Source of the DNA: Devosia sp. A16
GTDB taxonomy: Bacteria; Pseudomonadota; Alphaproteobacteria; Rhizobiales; Devosiaceae
Direction of reading: 5' to 3'
DNA: 64,000 bases
NCBI RefSeq assembly: GCF_001402915.1
Contig: NZ_CP012945.1
Span: 558,001-622,000 of the forward strand
Part shown: piece by piece, positions 8,785 through 17,778 of the stretch
How positions within the stretch are numbered: position 1 is the stretch's first letter
How the letters are laid out: every line of letters begins with the position of its first letter
Notes under the pieces: model-generated
What the model saw: the letters and a program-made list of their open reading frames with translations, nothing else
The model's database searches: none
What the model was told of the DNA's origin: nothing
Translations under genes and position numbers: made by a program

Positions 8785-8847
8785 AGCGGCCATGGCGAAG
8801 GGCAGAGCCTAGCCGGGCTGCGGCGCCGCGCGGCGCCACGGCCGACG

Positions 8848-8988
8848 TTACATCTGGCTCAGCGCAGCAAAAATAACCGCCGTCCACACCGCAGCTCCGA
8901 ACGCGAAGCAGGCGATCCAGATCCAGCCCTTGGCGTTAAGCCCAAGGTGAACCCGCGGAAGTTCGCGATCTGTCGAAAGATCGACCAT
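8848..8988 (-). CDS. Small single-span membrane protein
   Basis: A 46-residue open frame runs from ATG at 8988 to TAA at 8848. A polar N terminus (MVDLSTDRELPRVHLG) is followed by a hydrophobic span of about 22 residues (WIWIACFAFGAAVWTAVIFA). The codon positions look GC3-biased like real genes. The ribosome site is weak. The layout resembles other short stress membrane proteins in alphaproteobacteria, but no family is recognised. Confidence 0.5.
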   Translation of the reverse strand: MVDLSTDRELPRVHLGLNAKGWIWIACFAFGAAVWTAVIFAALSQM

Positions 8989-9123
8989 TTACAAGCTCGT
9001 CAACTCTAGTGGAGCTACAGGCTAGCAAAGGCAGCGTTCTGTCGGCGTTATTCAACTAAGCTTGAACCTAAGTCTAAGCAGCGGCGCTATGGCGGCAGCC
9101 GCCGGGCGGCGCACGGCGCAACG

Positions 9124-9312
9124 TCAGCTGGTTATGGTGAGCGCGACGCGGATGGCGATGCTCAACCCGAACAGCAGCAGGCCGAGATAACCGAGCAGCG
9201 GGTCGGCATCGGCGCGTCCGACCAGCGGCACTTCCCTGGGCAAACCGTATTTCACCATCACTGCGACGCCGATGATGTTCAACGCCACCAGAAGCCAAGG
9301 CACCCACTGCAC
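9124..9312 (-). CDS. Small two-span membrane protein
   Basis: A 62-residue protein has a GTG start preceded by AGGGGGA at good spacing. Two hydrophobic helices (about 4-20 and 40-60) flank a short polar loop with REVPLVGRADADP. No family can be named. It probably sits in the inner membrane. Confidence 0.6.
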   Translation of the reverse strand: MQWVPWLLVALNIIGVAVMVKYGLPREVPLVGRADADPLLGYLGLLLFGLSIAIRVALTITS

Positions 9313-9736
9313 GACGATTCCCCCTTGGCCCGGCGGGGCCGATGGACACTAGCCAGGGTCAGCGCGCAATTTGCAATATCCAGTGTTAACCGGAACAGCC
9401 CGGGCGAGCTGACTCTCGCGACGATACTGTGCGGCTAGTTCTGGAGAGAAGAACCGCGCTATCCGCCGTTGCGGCATCGTCGTGCAAAATCCATGATCGG
9501 TATGCCCGGAACGCCTGCCGCACCACGGCAAATTCTGCGGCATGGCAGAATTACCTTGTTATTGCGAGCGGATCGGCGCAGAGTGTGTAGCGCTTCGCTG
9601 ACATCTCGCGACACCATCGGGCTTTGGCCCTGGCCTCCTTGATATTGTGAACGTTTAGGCCCGATTGGCATGTCGCCGTCGGGGACGGGCGGTCGCATGC
9701 GTTGCGTATCGCTGCAATTCAGGAAAGGCCCCAACC
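9313..9736. other. Intergenic region and likely long 5' leader of the cold-shock gene
   Basis: There is no convincing gene in these 424 bases. The half next to the cold-shock gene probably includes its promoter and a long 5' untranslated leader, as is usual for csp mRNAs whose leaders fold differently in the cold. AGGAAAGG precedes the start. No specific promoter was assigned. Confidence 0.4.
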
Positions 9737-9940
9737 ATGCAGGGCACCGTAAAGTTCTTCAACACCACCAAGGGTTTTGGTTTCATCCAGCCGGATGACG
9801 GCACCAAGGACGCCTTCGTGCATATCAGCGCCGTCGAGCGCGCCGGCCTCGGCAGCCTGCATGAAGGCCAGAAGCTGAGCTACGAGCTCGAGAGCGGTCG
9901 CGACGGCAAGGTTTCGGCGACCAACCTCGCAGCGCTCTGA
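9737..9940 (+). CDS. Cold-shock protein (CspA family)
   Basis: This 67-residue single cold-shock domain has both RNA-binding motifs, KGFGFI (RNP1) and DAFVHI (RNP2), and the N-terminal MQGTVKFFN. It acts as an RNA chaperone. The ATG at 9737 is chosen over the longer frame because it gives the exact family length. It lies upstream of a run of small genes including an S21 gene, a grouping seen in many rhizobia. Confidence 0.95.
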   Translation: MQGTVKFFNTTKGFGFIQPDDGTKDAFVHISAVERAGLGSLHEGQKLSYELESGRDGKVSATNLAAL

Positions 9941-10002
9941 CGGGCGGCTTCGGCACCGGCAGATCGCGGGATCAAACGTTCAGCCTCCAAAGGAAGCGTG
10001 AC

Positions 10003-10257
10003 ATGTCACACCGCTATGCCGTGGGCCAGTTGCTCGATATGCGCTCGTCCCCGCACACCAACACCCGTCCGGCGGGCCCGTGTGAAGTGGTATTTCGGCT
10101 GCCGCATGATCACGGACCGGTGCTCTATCGGGTGCGACCGCTGAACGAGAAGATCGAGCGGGTCGTTGCCGAGGCGGATCTCTTCCCCAGTGACGCGACC
10201 AAGCCGCAGAGCGAGAATCGCCCTGCGGCATTCACTGTCGCCATCCACCGCAAATGA
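10003..10257 (+). CDS. Conserved hypothetical protein
   Basis: An 84-residue protein has AAAGGAAG upstream. It contains YAVGQLLDMRSSPHTN and VVFRLPHDHGPVLYRVR followed by a basic end, a short beta-rich domain common in Rhizobiales. It overlaps the next gene as ATGA (10254-10257), so they are co-translated. Function unknown. Confidence 0.7.
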   Translation: MSHRYAVGQLLDMRSSPHTNTRPAGPCEVVFRLPHDHGPVLYRVRPLNEKIERVVAEADLFPSDATKPQSENRPAAFTVAIHRK

Positions 10258-10502
10258 CCGAGGCGGTCGACTATCTGGCGAGTGCCGAACTCTATGCGGT
10301 CGGCACCAGCCGCCTGCTCGGCGCCAGCCGCTACATGCGGTTCGCCTCGGTTGCAGAGGCTCTGCGCTACGCAGTGGAGCAGGTACCGGTCGAGCAGTTG
10401 CGGGCCCTCACCATCGAAGCGGGCGAGGCGCGCTACGATGGCAAGGCGATCCGCGCGCTGTACGATGCACCGGCCTACCCGCTGCAGCGCCCCCTCCCCT
10501 GA
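10254..10502 (+). CDS. Conserved hypothetical protein
   Basis: This 82-residue protein is translationally coupled to the gene before it through an ATGA overlap. The motif [19 protein letters not shown]-x-AL-x-LTIE recurs in short rhizobial proteins of unknown function. There is no signal peptide and no membrane helix. It lies between the cold-shock and S21 genes. Confidence 0.7.
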   Translation: MTEAVDYLASAELYAVGTSRLLGASRYMRFASVAEALRYAVEQVPVEQLRALTIEAGEARYDGKAIRALYDAPAYPLQRPLP

Positions 10503-10569
10503 TCGGGCGGCCATCGGTCGCCCTCTACCCGCCACCGCTCGAGGTGTGCGCCACTACGTTAGGAAGCTC

Positions 10570-10818
10570 ATGCAAGTCATGGTTCGCGACAACAATGTCG
10601 ACCAAGCCCTTCGCGTTCTGAAAAAACGCCTGCAACGCGAGGGTGTGTTCCGCGAAATGAAACTGCGGAAATACTACGAGAAGCCGTCCGAAGCACGGGT
10701 GCGCGAGAAAGCCGAGGCGGTTCGCCGCAGCCGCAAGGCGGCCCGCAAGCAAGCCATTCGCGAAGGACTGATCGCGGCCCCCAAACCACGGCCGGGAACT
10801 CCGGCACGGGGGCGGTGA
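10570..10818 (+). CDS. rpsU: 30S ribosomal protein S21
   Basis: This 82-residue basic protein begins [19 protein letters not shown] and has the S21 core [21 protein letters not shown]21 joins the 30S subunit near the mRNA entry and anti-Shine-Dalgarno region. The C-terminal extension is typical of alphaproteobacteria. The next gene follows after one base. Its position beside a cold-shock gene suggests a growth-transition or cold-linked copy, which is an inference. Confidence 0.93.
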   Translation: MQVMVRDNNVDQALRVLKKRLQREGVFREMKLRKYYEKPSEARVREKAEAVRRSRKAARKQAIREGLIAAPKPRPGTPARGR

Positions 10819-10819
10819 C

Positions 10820-11011
10820 GTGGAGGCCGGCAAGTCGACGCTGGAACGCGCGTTCGAACTGGCTCGCTCCGGCCGCTACACCACGCTGGTCGATCTGAAG
10901 CGGGCGGTGCTTGCCGAGGGATATGACCGCAAGCAGCTCGAAGGCGGCGCGCTGGGCCGCCAACTGACGACCGTGATCAGGGCGGCGACTGCGCCCCGCC
11001 AGATATCCTGA
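10820..11011 (+). CDS. Conserved small protein downstream of rpsU
   Basis: A 63-residue protein has a GTG start one base after the rpsU stop. The pattern LERAFELARSGRYTTLVDLKRAVLAEGYD resembles a short helix-turn-helix-like protein often found beside rpsU in Rhizobiales. No function is established. It is almost certainly cotranslated with rpsU. Confidence 0.7.
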   Translation: MEAGKSTLERAFELARSGRYTTLVDLKRAVLAEGYDRKQLEGGALGRQLTTVIRAATAPRQIS

Positions 11012-11094
11012 GCGTCGGGCCTGCCGCAGCGCCCCAGGCGAACCTTTCGCCATCAACGAACTTTTCCATGTTGGACACCACCATGGAGGAAACG

Positions 11095-11568
11095 ATGACC
11101 TTTCCCGCCAATCCCGCTGAACGGCAACCCAAGGGCGACCATAATCGCCGCTTGTCGCTGGGGCTCGACCCCGAGAGTTTTGCTGCCGCGGCAGGCATTA
11201 CGGTCGAGGAACTCAAGGACTACGAGAACACCTGGCCGGACCACGAGTTCAGCCCGATGGTGGCCGAGCGCGTCGGCGAAGCGCTCGAGCGGCTCGAGAA
11301 CCAGCTCCCGAACTCGGAGGCGGCAGGCATCCGGCAGGTCCGCGAGGGCGATGCTGTCGACGGACCGGTGCTGCTGGCGCCCGAGCAGAGTTTCGAGCAG
11401 CAGGTACGCGACACCGCCTATTTCATGTGGGAGGCCGATGGCCGCCCGTCCGGCCGCGACGAGGAGTACTGGCACCGCGCCCGCGAAGCCTGCATGGGGC
11501 AGTTCAGGCTGGACGAGCAGTTCGAGGACGCGGTTTCGGAGGAAGATCAAGACCCGCGGCTGACGTAG
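11095..11568 (+). CDS. HTH-like and DUF2934 domain protein
   Basis: A 157-residue protein has GAGGAAACG before the ATG. Residues about 15-50 (LSLGLDPESFAAAAGITVEELKDYE) look like an Xre-type helix-turn-helix. The C-terminal third (VRDTAYFMWEADGRPSGRDEEYWHRA) is a DUF2934 motif, also found alone at 21360. The fusion suggests a small regulator or adaptor. Nothing more can be assigned. Confidence 0.75.
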   Translation: MTFPANPAERQPKGDHNRRLSLGLDPESFAAAAGITVEELKDYENTWPDHEFSPMVAERVGEALERLENQLPNSEAAGIRQVREGDAVDGPVLLAPEQSFEQQVRDTAYFMWEADGRPSGRDEEYWHRAREACMGQFRLDEQFEDAVSEEDQDPRLT

Positions 11569-11594
11569 CTCGACGTCTGAGCACGGCTCTCTCA

Positions 11595-11768
11595 GTGGTC
11601 CTCCCCCGTATCACGGGGAGAGGGCGCCGGAGCGGTGCAAGGGAGGCGGGACATGCGATGTTTGGGGCCGGCCCCTCCCAGCCTTGCTGGTCCCCTCTCC
11701 CCCGCCACGCGGGGGAGGACCACGGAGAGGACATGCGATCGTCCTCCCCCCAACTGGGGGGAGGACTC
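11595..11768. repeat. Intergenic GC-rich palindromic repeats
   Basis: Several near-palindromes with cores CTCCCCCG...CGGGGGAG lie in the convergent gap (about 11600-11622, 11692-11722 and 11742-11765). Related cores occur at 31585-31730 and 35509-35535. They may serve as bidirectional terminators or REP-like elements. Confidence 0.6.
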
Positions 11769-11785
11769 ATGACTGTGGAAGAAGG

Positions 11786-12736
11786 CTAGTGCACGCCGCG
11801 CGGGGTCTCGCGCAGCTCGTCATAGAGCTGCGTCGCCCCTTCCTTGCCCTTCTCGTAGAGCTCTGCCGCCTTTTCCTTGCCCGCTTCATAGAGCTCGGAT
11901 GCGGCACTCGCGGCTTGCTCCCTGGTCTTGTCGGCCATTTCGCCGAGCAGCTTGTCTTCCTCGCGAGTGTGCGGCAACACGCTCCCGAGCGCTGCACCGG
12001 CAGCGAAGGCCAGGGCCCCGGCGACCAGCGGCTGGCTTTCGAAGGCTGAGCCGACCATGCTGCCCGCCCGGTTGAGCTGGTGCTGCGTACCGCTCGCCAG
12101 GTGCCGGGCCTGCTGGCCGGCCTGGTCCAGCGCCGCGCCGATGCCGGCCTCGATGTCGTGCCAGCGGTGCGACGCCCAGCCTGCCGCCTCCTCCAGCCGG
12201 TTACCCGCTTCGTCCTGGAAGTCGCTTACCCGGTGGCCCGTCTCGTCGATGAAGCCGCCGAACTTGCGTCCCGCCTGGTCGACAAACGCCCCCAGCCGAT
12301 GTCCAAGCGCGTTGGACTCGGCCTTGTAGCGCTTGCCGCCCGAATCCTCGAACTCGCTGTGCCACTTGCCGGCTTCGTCGGCCGCGAGGCTGATCCGCCG
12401 CATCCGCCCGCCGGTCACCGTGGCATAGGGATATTCCGGCTCGTAGCGCTGCGTCGGCCGCTGCTCCGGCTGGGCCAGCGGGTTGCTGCCGCGCCCCGAC
12501 ATCAGCCAGACCAGGCTGATGCCCAGTAGCGCCGCCGGCAGAGGGTTGCTGGTGACGGTCTGGCCGAGGCTGGCGGCGAAATGCTTGCCGCCATCCTTGG
12601 TGTAGCTCAGCACTTCATCGACCAGTTGTCCGGGCGAAAGACGCTCGCGGATCTCGCCGATGCGGCTTTCGACGCGGCGGCGCTGCTCTTCCACTTCCCG
12701 CTCGAGTTGGGCGGAATCCTTGCCGAAGCTGCTCAT
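11786..12736 (-). CDS. DUF3618 domain protein with LEA-like repeats
   Basis: In this 316-residue protein residues 1-50 form a DUF3618-type charged helix (LEREVEEQRRRVESRIGEI). A central 110 residues repeat DEAGK/DQAGR/DETGH/DEAGN every 13-15 residues, giving an LEA- or apolipoprotein-like amphipathic helix. A hydrophobic span (PLVAGALAFAAGAALG) and a KEKAAELYEKGKEG tail follow. It is likely membrane-associated and stress-protective. It overlaps the holin-like gene by one base as TGATG. Confidence 0.75.
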   Translation of the reverse strand: MSSFGKDSAQLEREVEEQRRRVESRIGEIRERLSPGQLVDEVLSYTKDGGKHFAASLGQTVTSNPLPAALLGISLVWLMSGRGSNPLAQPEQRPTQRYEPEYPYATVTGGRMRRISLAADEAGKWHSEFEDSGGKRYKAESNALGHRLGAFVDQAGRKFGGFIDETGHRVSDFQDEAGNRLEEAAGWASHRWHDIEAGIGAALDQAGQQARHLASGTQHQLNRAGSMVGSAFESQPLVAGALAFAAGAALGSVLPHTREEDKLLGEMADKTREQAASAASELYEAGKEKAAELYEKGKEGATQLYDELRETPRGVH

Positions 12737-13152
12737 CAGAAGCTCTCCTTTACGACCTCGGCGTCACGCGCGAGGGAATTGGTGGTGCGGTTGAGATTGA
12801 GACGCGAGGCCTTCCAGGCCTCGAGGCTCTTCGAGATGAAGCTCCAGGCGATGCCGCCGACGACGAGGGCCACCGCTATCGCGGCAACGAAATCGGCGGC
12901 CGTTTCGGACATGCCCAGAGCCATCAGCAGCCATGAAAGCCCGGTCACCAGGGCCGCGAGGAAGACCCCGATGGCGCCGATGGCGAGCACCGCGCCGATG
13001 GCGAGACCTTTGGACGCCGCCAGCGCATCGTCGAGCTTTTCGCTCGCTTCGGCCTTGGCCAGTTGCACCTCCTTGCGGAACAGCCCGGAGATGTCGCCGG
13101 CAAGCGAGCCGAGGAGGTCCGTCAAGCTGTGCGGCTGCTCAAATCCGGACAT
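12736..13152 (-). CDS. Phage-holin-like inner-membrane protein (YqjE family, DUF1469)
   Basis: A 138-residue protein has an N-terminal amphipathic region (SLTDLLGSLAGDISGLFRKE) and two transmembrane helices (about 50-75 and 85-108). It matches the holin-superfamily YqjE-type proteins that sit with DUF883- and DUF3618-type genes in stress operons. It overlaps both neighbours, so all three are co-translated. Its role is probably envelope stress, and true phage lysis is unlikely here. Confidence 0.8.
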   Translation of the reverse strand: MSGFEQPHSLTDLLGSLAGDISGLFRKEVQLAKAEASEKLDDALAASKGLAIGAVLAIGAIGVFLAALVTGLSWLLMALGMSETAADFVAAIAVALVVGGIAWSFISKSLEAWKASRLNLNRTTNSLARDAEVVKESF

Positions 13153-13714
13153 CGCTACCTCCCGTGCCGCCGCTCACGCTGGCATAGGGGCTGGGTTCCA
13201 CCGATGTGGTATCGGCGGCGATAGTGCTGCGCGGCGACCGGCTAGCGCTCGCCGAGACAAAGCGGCTGGCGGCAAAGCCGAGCAGCGCGGCCAGACCGAG
13301 AAACGCCGCGGGCTGCTTGCGGCCGAAATCCTGGGCAATGGCAAGGATGTCGTCGACGCTGTTGTCGTTGAGCGTACTGGTGAGCCGCTGCGCGCCATCG
13401 GCCATCATCCGCACATAGCGCGCACTGGCTTCGTTATTGCCCGAAAGCTCTTCAGCCACGCGGTTGAGGGCTTGAGAAACTCCGCTGACCTGGCTCGCCA
13501 GCAATTCCTTCTGCTCGTCCGCCAGGCCTTTGGCCTTGTCGGCCAGCTCGCCGATCTGCGCCTGCGCCTCCTGGCCCAGCGCGGCGGCTTGCTGGCTGAC
13601 TTCTTCACCGAGCCCGGCGAGGTCAGTCCGGGCAGTATCGGCGAGGCCGCTGCCATCGCCCGTGCCCTCCGCCTGGCCGGAGGCGTTGTTCTGGAATGTA
13701 TCGGAAGCGCTCAT
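13139..13714 (-). CDS. Nutrient-deprivation-like membrane-anchored protein
   Basis: A 191-residue protein carries a long amphipathic helix (about 35-115, with repeating QAAALGQEAQAQIGELADKA) and one hydrophobic segment near 140-160 (AAFLGLAALLGFAASR). The pattern resembles nutrient-deprivation-induced proteins of rhizobia. The start at 13714 has GGAG nine bases upstream. Its end overlaps the holin-like gene. Confidence 0.65.
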   Translation of the reverse strand: MSASDTFQNNASGQAEGTGDGSGLADTARTDLAGLGEEVSQQAAALGQEAQAQIGELADKAKGLADEQKELLASQVSGVSQALNRVAEELSGNNEASARYVRMMADGAQRLTSTLNDNSVDDILAIAQDFGRKQPAAFLGLAALLGFAASRFVSASASRSPRSTIAADTTSVEPSPYASVSGGTGGSDVRI

Positions 13715-13834
13715 CGTGAAATGCTCCATCAAGAGAGTTCGACAGGGCCAGCGGACAGCGTCCGGGGCCGGCTCACGAACTCAATGTCGCTGTTAAAGCG
13801 CGGTTCCGCCGGGCCGCGAGAAAACGCCCGTCGA

Positions 13835-13987
13835 TCAGGCCGGCGGGGAGGCCAGCAGGGCCGCGACCAGGGAGACGCCGACGATGCCGATGGCGATGAG
13901 CGCCGCCATGACCACCCACCAGATCAGCGCCTGCACGATACCGTGCCGCTGCAACTCGGCTTCTGCACGTGTGTGCTCATTGGGCAT
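13835..13987 (-). CDS. Small single-span membrane protein
   Basis: A 50-residue protein has GGAGG nine bases before its ATG. A charged N terminus (MPNEHTRAEAELQRHG) precedes one hydrophobic helix of about 25 residues (ALIWWVVMAALIAIGIVGVSLV). It is transcribed toward the same operon as the holin-like cluster and is likely part of it. No family recognised. Confidence 0.65.
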   Translation of the reverse strand: MPNEHTRAEAELQRHGIVQALIWWVVMAALIAIGIVGVSLVAALLASPPA

Positions 13988-14053
13988 GATGGTGCCTCCG
14001 GTGCAGCCAAGGCTGCACCCGCCCGCACGGGCTCGCATTAACATTGGGCAGTG

Positions 14054-14419
14054 TCAGGCGCGGCGGTCGGAACCGGAGAGGCTCTCCAGCAGCCGCGCGG
14101 CGTCGAACGGCTTCTGCCAGCGCGGCCGGTCGGCATGACGCGGCGGAATGACGCCCTGGTCGTAGCCGGTGGCGAACACGAATGGCAGGCCGCGCGCCGC
14201 CAGAGCGTCGGCGACGGCAAAGCTGATGCCGCCCTTGAGGTTGATATCGAGGATGGCGAGGTCGGGGGTGCCGCCGTCAAGCAGGCCCAGCGCCGCCTCG
14301 GCATTCGAGGCCGGCCCGATCACCACCGCGCCAAGCGCGGTCAACGCCTACACGAAGTCGGCGGCGAGGAAGTACTCGTCTTCGACGATGAGGATTCGCT
14401 GCCCTGCAAGATTGCTCAT
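14054..14419 (-). pseudogene. Receiver-domain response regulator broken by an in-frame TAG
   Basis: Reading from the ATG at 14419 gives MSNLAGQRILIVEDEYFLAADFV, then TAG (14348-14350). The same frame continues with ALTALGAVVIGPASNAEAALGLL, DLAILDINLKGG (phosphoacceptor Asp) and PFVFATGYDQG to a normal stop. Apart from the stop, all receiver motifs are intact, so this is a recent nonsense mutation, a sequencing error or recoding. The Crp/Fnr gene 107 bases away on the other strand carries the same kind of lesion. Confidence 0.8.
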
Positions 14420-14525
14420 GACACCCTTCATCTCGGATACGTGAAGGCGGCAACTGCCCGCTGCACTAACATAGGTTGGTATGCAGCGAGCTGCGATAGG
14501 CCTAACGTGCGGGTTGGAGGAAGCG

Positions 14526-15269
14526 TTGCCCAACCCGCTCATTGAAAAGCTCGGTCACTTCGTCAAGCTTGCCTCACCCGACGAGGTCATGCTCCGCCGC
14601 ATCAGCGGCGACCGGGTCCGGCACTACGGCGCCCGCGAGGATATTGTCCGTGAAGGCGACAAGCCTTAATACATCAACCTGATCCTGTCGGGCTGGGCCT
14701 GTCGCTACAAGGTGCTGGAGGATGGACGTCGGCAGGTCATCGCCTTCTTCCTGCCCGGCGACCTCTGCGACCTCAACATTTTCGTGCTGCGCCAGATGGA
14801 TCATTCGATCGGCTCCATCACCGGCGTATCGGTGTCGGAAATCTCGCGCCATGGCTTTGACGAGCTGATGCTGGCGCATCCGCGCGTCACCCAGGCGCTG
14901 TGGTGGGAAGGCCTCGTGGCGATGGCGACGCAGCGCGAATGGGCGGTCAACCTCGGCCAGCGCGACGCTACCGAGCGGATCGCGCATCTGTTCTGCGAGC
15001 TGTTCATTCGTCTGAAGACAGTGGGCCTGACGCGCGGCCTGAGCTTCGACATGCCGCTCACCCAATCCGAACTCGGGGAAGCGACCGGGCTGTCGGCAGT
15101 GCATGTCAACCGCACCCTGCAGGAACTAAGGGCCCTCGGGCTGATTGTGCTCAAGGATCGCACGCTGACGATTTCCAGCTTCGAGGCGCTGGCGCGCACC
15201 GCCCTGTTCACCGCCAACTATCTGCACCTCGAGCGCGAGGGAAGGCACCTCGATGCCAATGACCCGTGA
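14526..15269 (+). pseudogene. Crp/Fnr family regulator broken by an in-frame TAA
   Basis: A TTG start with GGAGGA upstream (or an ATG at 14481) gives LPNPLIEKLGHFVKLAS. After REGDKP a TAA occurs at 14667-14669, where relatives have a Glu codon (GAA). The frame then continues through the beta-roll and a complete C-terminal HTH (LTQSELGEATGLSAVHVNRTL) to 15269. A GTG at 14712 could restart an N-truncated protein. The 3' end overlaps the HWE kinase gene by 17 bases, so the pair was one operon. Confidence 0.82.
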
Positions 15270-17592
15270 CGAGGAGCTGCAGGCCACCATCGACGCGCTA
15301 CGCGCCAGCGAGGCGAGATATCGCTCGCTGTTTCAATCGGTCGATAGCGGCTACTGCCTCGTGGAGGTCATCTTCGACGCCCGTCGCCGCCCGGTGGACT
15401 ACATCTTTGTCGAGGTCAATCCGGCCTTCCTGAAGCTGACCGGGGTTGGCGATGTCGCCGGCCAGTCGGCCCGCTCCGCCATGCCGGGGCAGGCGCCATT
15501 GTGGCTGGAGAGCTATGGGCAGGTGGCGAACACCCGCAAGCCCGAGCGGTTCGAGCATCGCGTCGACGCCCTTGATCGCTGGTACGTTGTGTCGGTCTTC
15601 CCGGTCGGTGCACCCGGGGAGAACCAGGCAGCGGCGGTGCTTGAGGATATCACCGCACGCAAGCTGGCCGAACGGCGACAGCTCGATAGCGACGACGATC
15701 AGGCCTTCCTCCTCGAACTCAGCGACACGCTACGCCCGCTCGACGACCCTGCTTCGGTCCGGCAACAGGCCTGCCGGTTGCTGGGCGAACACCTGAAGGC
15801 CGATCGGGCCTATTTCGTCGACTACGAAGTGGAGAAAGGCTTCGGCGTCGTCGTCGACGACTACTCGGCCCAAGGCGTGCCGAGCGTTGCCGGCCGCTAT
15901 CCCTACGAGGCATTCAGCACGACCTATGATCGCATCGCCAGCGGCCGGACCTGGGTGGTGCGGAACGCCGCCCTCGACACCGAGATCGCTGCCGCGGAGC
16001 GCGATTTCTTTCTTTCCAGGCAGGTGGTGGCCTGGATCGACGTACCGCTGGTCAAATCCGGGCGGTTGCTGGCGATCTTCTGCGTCGTCCAGACGCAGCC
16101 GAAAGCTTGGACCGACCGCGAGATCGACCTGGTCGAACAGACAGCCGAGCGGCTCTGGGCGGCGGTGGCCCGTGCCCGGGCCGAAGCGGGCCTGCGCGAG
16201 AGCGAGGAGCGGCTCAGGATCGCCCTCGAGGCCGGACGCATGGGCACCTATCGGCTCGACCTCGCCACCGGCGAGCAACAATGGAGCGACGGGCAGTACG
16301 AAATTTTTGGCCTGACCAAGGGTGTGGACATCCCGAGCCGCGAGCTGTTCATGTCGCTGGTGCATCCCGACGACCACCATCGGGTGGCCTTCAGTCCCGA
16401 GGACATCCGCACCCCCGGCACGTACCTCGACAGCGAATTCCGGATCACCCGGCCCGATGGCGAGCAGCGCTGGATCGTTGCCCACGCCCTCGCCGTGTTC
16501 GGCCCCGATGGCCGGCCGGCCCAGCTGATCGGCGTCAACCAGGATGTCACCGAGCAGCGCAGGCTCCTTGCGGCCATGCATTCGAGCGAAGAGCAACTCA
16601 ACCAGTTCAGCGAGGCAAGCTCGGACATCCTGTGGATCCGGCGCGCCTCCGACTACCAGTGGGAATATCTGAGCCCGGCCTTCCACCGCATCTACGGCAT
16701 CTCGCGGCTGGATGCGCTGCGCGGCGACAACTACCGCTCCTGGATCGATCTGATCGTGCCCGAGGATCGCCCCAGGGCCCTTGCCAGCATCGAGCGGGTA
16801 ATGAATGGCGAGCGGGTGGCATTCGAGTATCGTGTGTGCCGCCCCGAGGACGGCGAAATCCGCTGGCTGCGCAACACCGATTTTCCGATCCGCGACGAGA
16901 CCGGCACGGTGGTGCGGATCGGCGGCATCGGCCATGACATCACCCCGATGAAGCTGGCCGAGGAGCACCAGCGCCTGCTGCTGCACGAGCTGCAGCACCG
17001 GGTGCGCAACACCCTCGCGGTGATCCGCTCGATCACCCGCCGCACCGCCGCCACGACCGAGAGCAAGGATGAGTTCTTCATGCACCTCGATGGCCGGATC
17101 GACTCCTTCGCCCGGGCCCAGGCGGCAGTGACGCGCGACCCAACCGGCGGCGTCGACCTCGCCTTTCTGGTGGCCGAGGAGCTGCGCGTCGTCGGCGCGC
17201 AGGAAGGCCAGGCGCTGACCATCGACGGCCCGCCGGTGGCGCTGCGCTCCAAGGCTGCCGAGACCATCGGGCTCGCCATTCACGAACTCACCACCAACGC
17301 CATGAAGCACGGCGCCCTGGCCTGGCCGCAGGGCCGGATCGAGGTGAGGTGGCTGCTGCGCGACGGCGAGCTGCAGTTGGACTGGATCGAAACCGGCCTC
17401 AAGAACCTGCCGCCCAAGCCGGCGCGCAGCGGCTTCGGCACTGAAATCCTCAAGCAGACGCTGACCTATGAGTTCGGGGCCAGCTCGACGCTGGACTATC
17501 GCCCCAGCGGGCTCAACTGTCGCATCGTGCTGCCGCTGAGCCAGACGGTGGAGACCCGCTCGCAGGGGGTCGGCCAGCACGGGCACATGTGA
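15253..17592 (+). CDS. HWE-family histidine kinase with PAS and GAF domains
   Basis: This 779-residue cytoplasmic sensor has an N-terminal PAS (about 20-135), a GAF domain (about 150-315), PAS (about 320-440) and PAS-PAC (about 450-570). An HWE kinase core follows, with the phosphoacceptor His582 in ELQHRVRNTLAV and the HELTTNAMKHGAL N-box. HWE kinases include light and general-stress sensors of Rhizobiales. It has no membrane helices. It overlaps the disrupted crp gene and probably depends on that gene's promoter. Confidence 0.9.
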   Translation: MPMTRDEELQATIDALRASEARYRSLFQSVDSGYCLVEVIFDARRRPVDYIFVEVNPAFLKLTGVGDVAGQSARSAMPGQAPLWLESYGQVANTRKPERFEHRVDALDRWYVVSVFPVGAPGENQAAAVLEDITARKLAERRQLDSDDDQAFLLELSDTLRPLDDPASVRQQACRLLGEHLKADRAYFVDYEVEKGFGVVVDDYSAQGVPSVAGRYPYEAFSTTYDRIASGRTWVVRNAALDTEIAAAERDFFLSRQVVAWIDVPLVKSGRLLAIFCVVQTQPKAWTDREIDLVEQTAERLWAAVARARAEAGLRESEERLRIALEAGRMGTYRLDLATGEQQWSDGQYEIFGLTKGVDIPSRELFMSLVHPDDHHRVAFSPEDIRTPGTYLDSEFRITRPDGEQRWIVAHALAVFGPDGRPAQLIGVNQDVTEQRRLLAAMHSSEEQLNQFSEASSDILWIRRASDYQWEYLSPAFHRIYGISRLDALRGDNYRSWIDLIVPEDRPRALASIERVMNGERVAFEYRVCRPEDGEIRWLRNTDFPIRDETGTVVRIGGIGHDITPMKLAEEHQRLLLHELQHRVRNTLAVIRSITRRTAATTESKDEFFMHLDGRIDSFARAQAAVTRDPTGGVDLAFLVAEELRVVGAQEGQALTIDGPPVALRSKAAETIGLAIHELTTNAMKHGALAWPQGRIEVRWLLRDGELQLDWIETGLKNLPPKPARSGFGTEILKQTLTYEFGASSTLDYRPSGLNCRIVLPLSQTVETRSQGVGQHGHM

Positions 17593-17778
17593 GAAAACTC
17601 CGTGCCTTAGCTTTTGTTAATGGGGGCAATCGGGACTGAGGCTAGTGCTTTGACCAGCGCAAGCAACGACGGAACCCATGCCCGATTTCGGTACCAGCCG
17701 ACGCCCTTCTACCGGCCGCCGCCTCTCCTGCGGTCCGTCGCTTCCGCGTATCGTGCAACCTGATGCGTCAGCTGCCTC

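Noticed and set aside
12581-14041. 486-residue plus-strand frame across the envelope-stress operon
   Set aside because: It runs opposite to four genes with good ribosome sites and overlaps, and it has no domain.
15730-17586. 618-residue minus-strand frame opposite the HWE kinase
   Set aside because: Same reason: the plus frame has PAS, GAF and HWE domains, while the minus frame has low-complexity composition.
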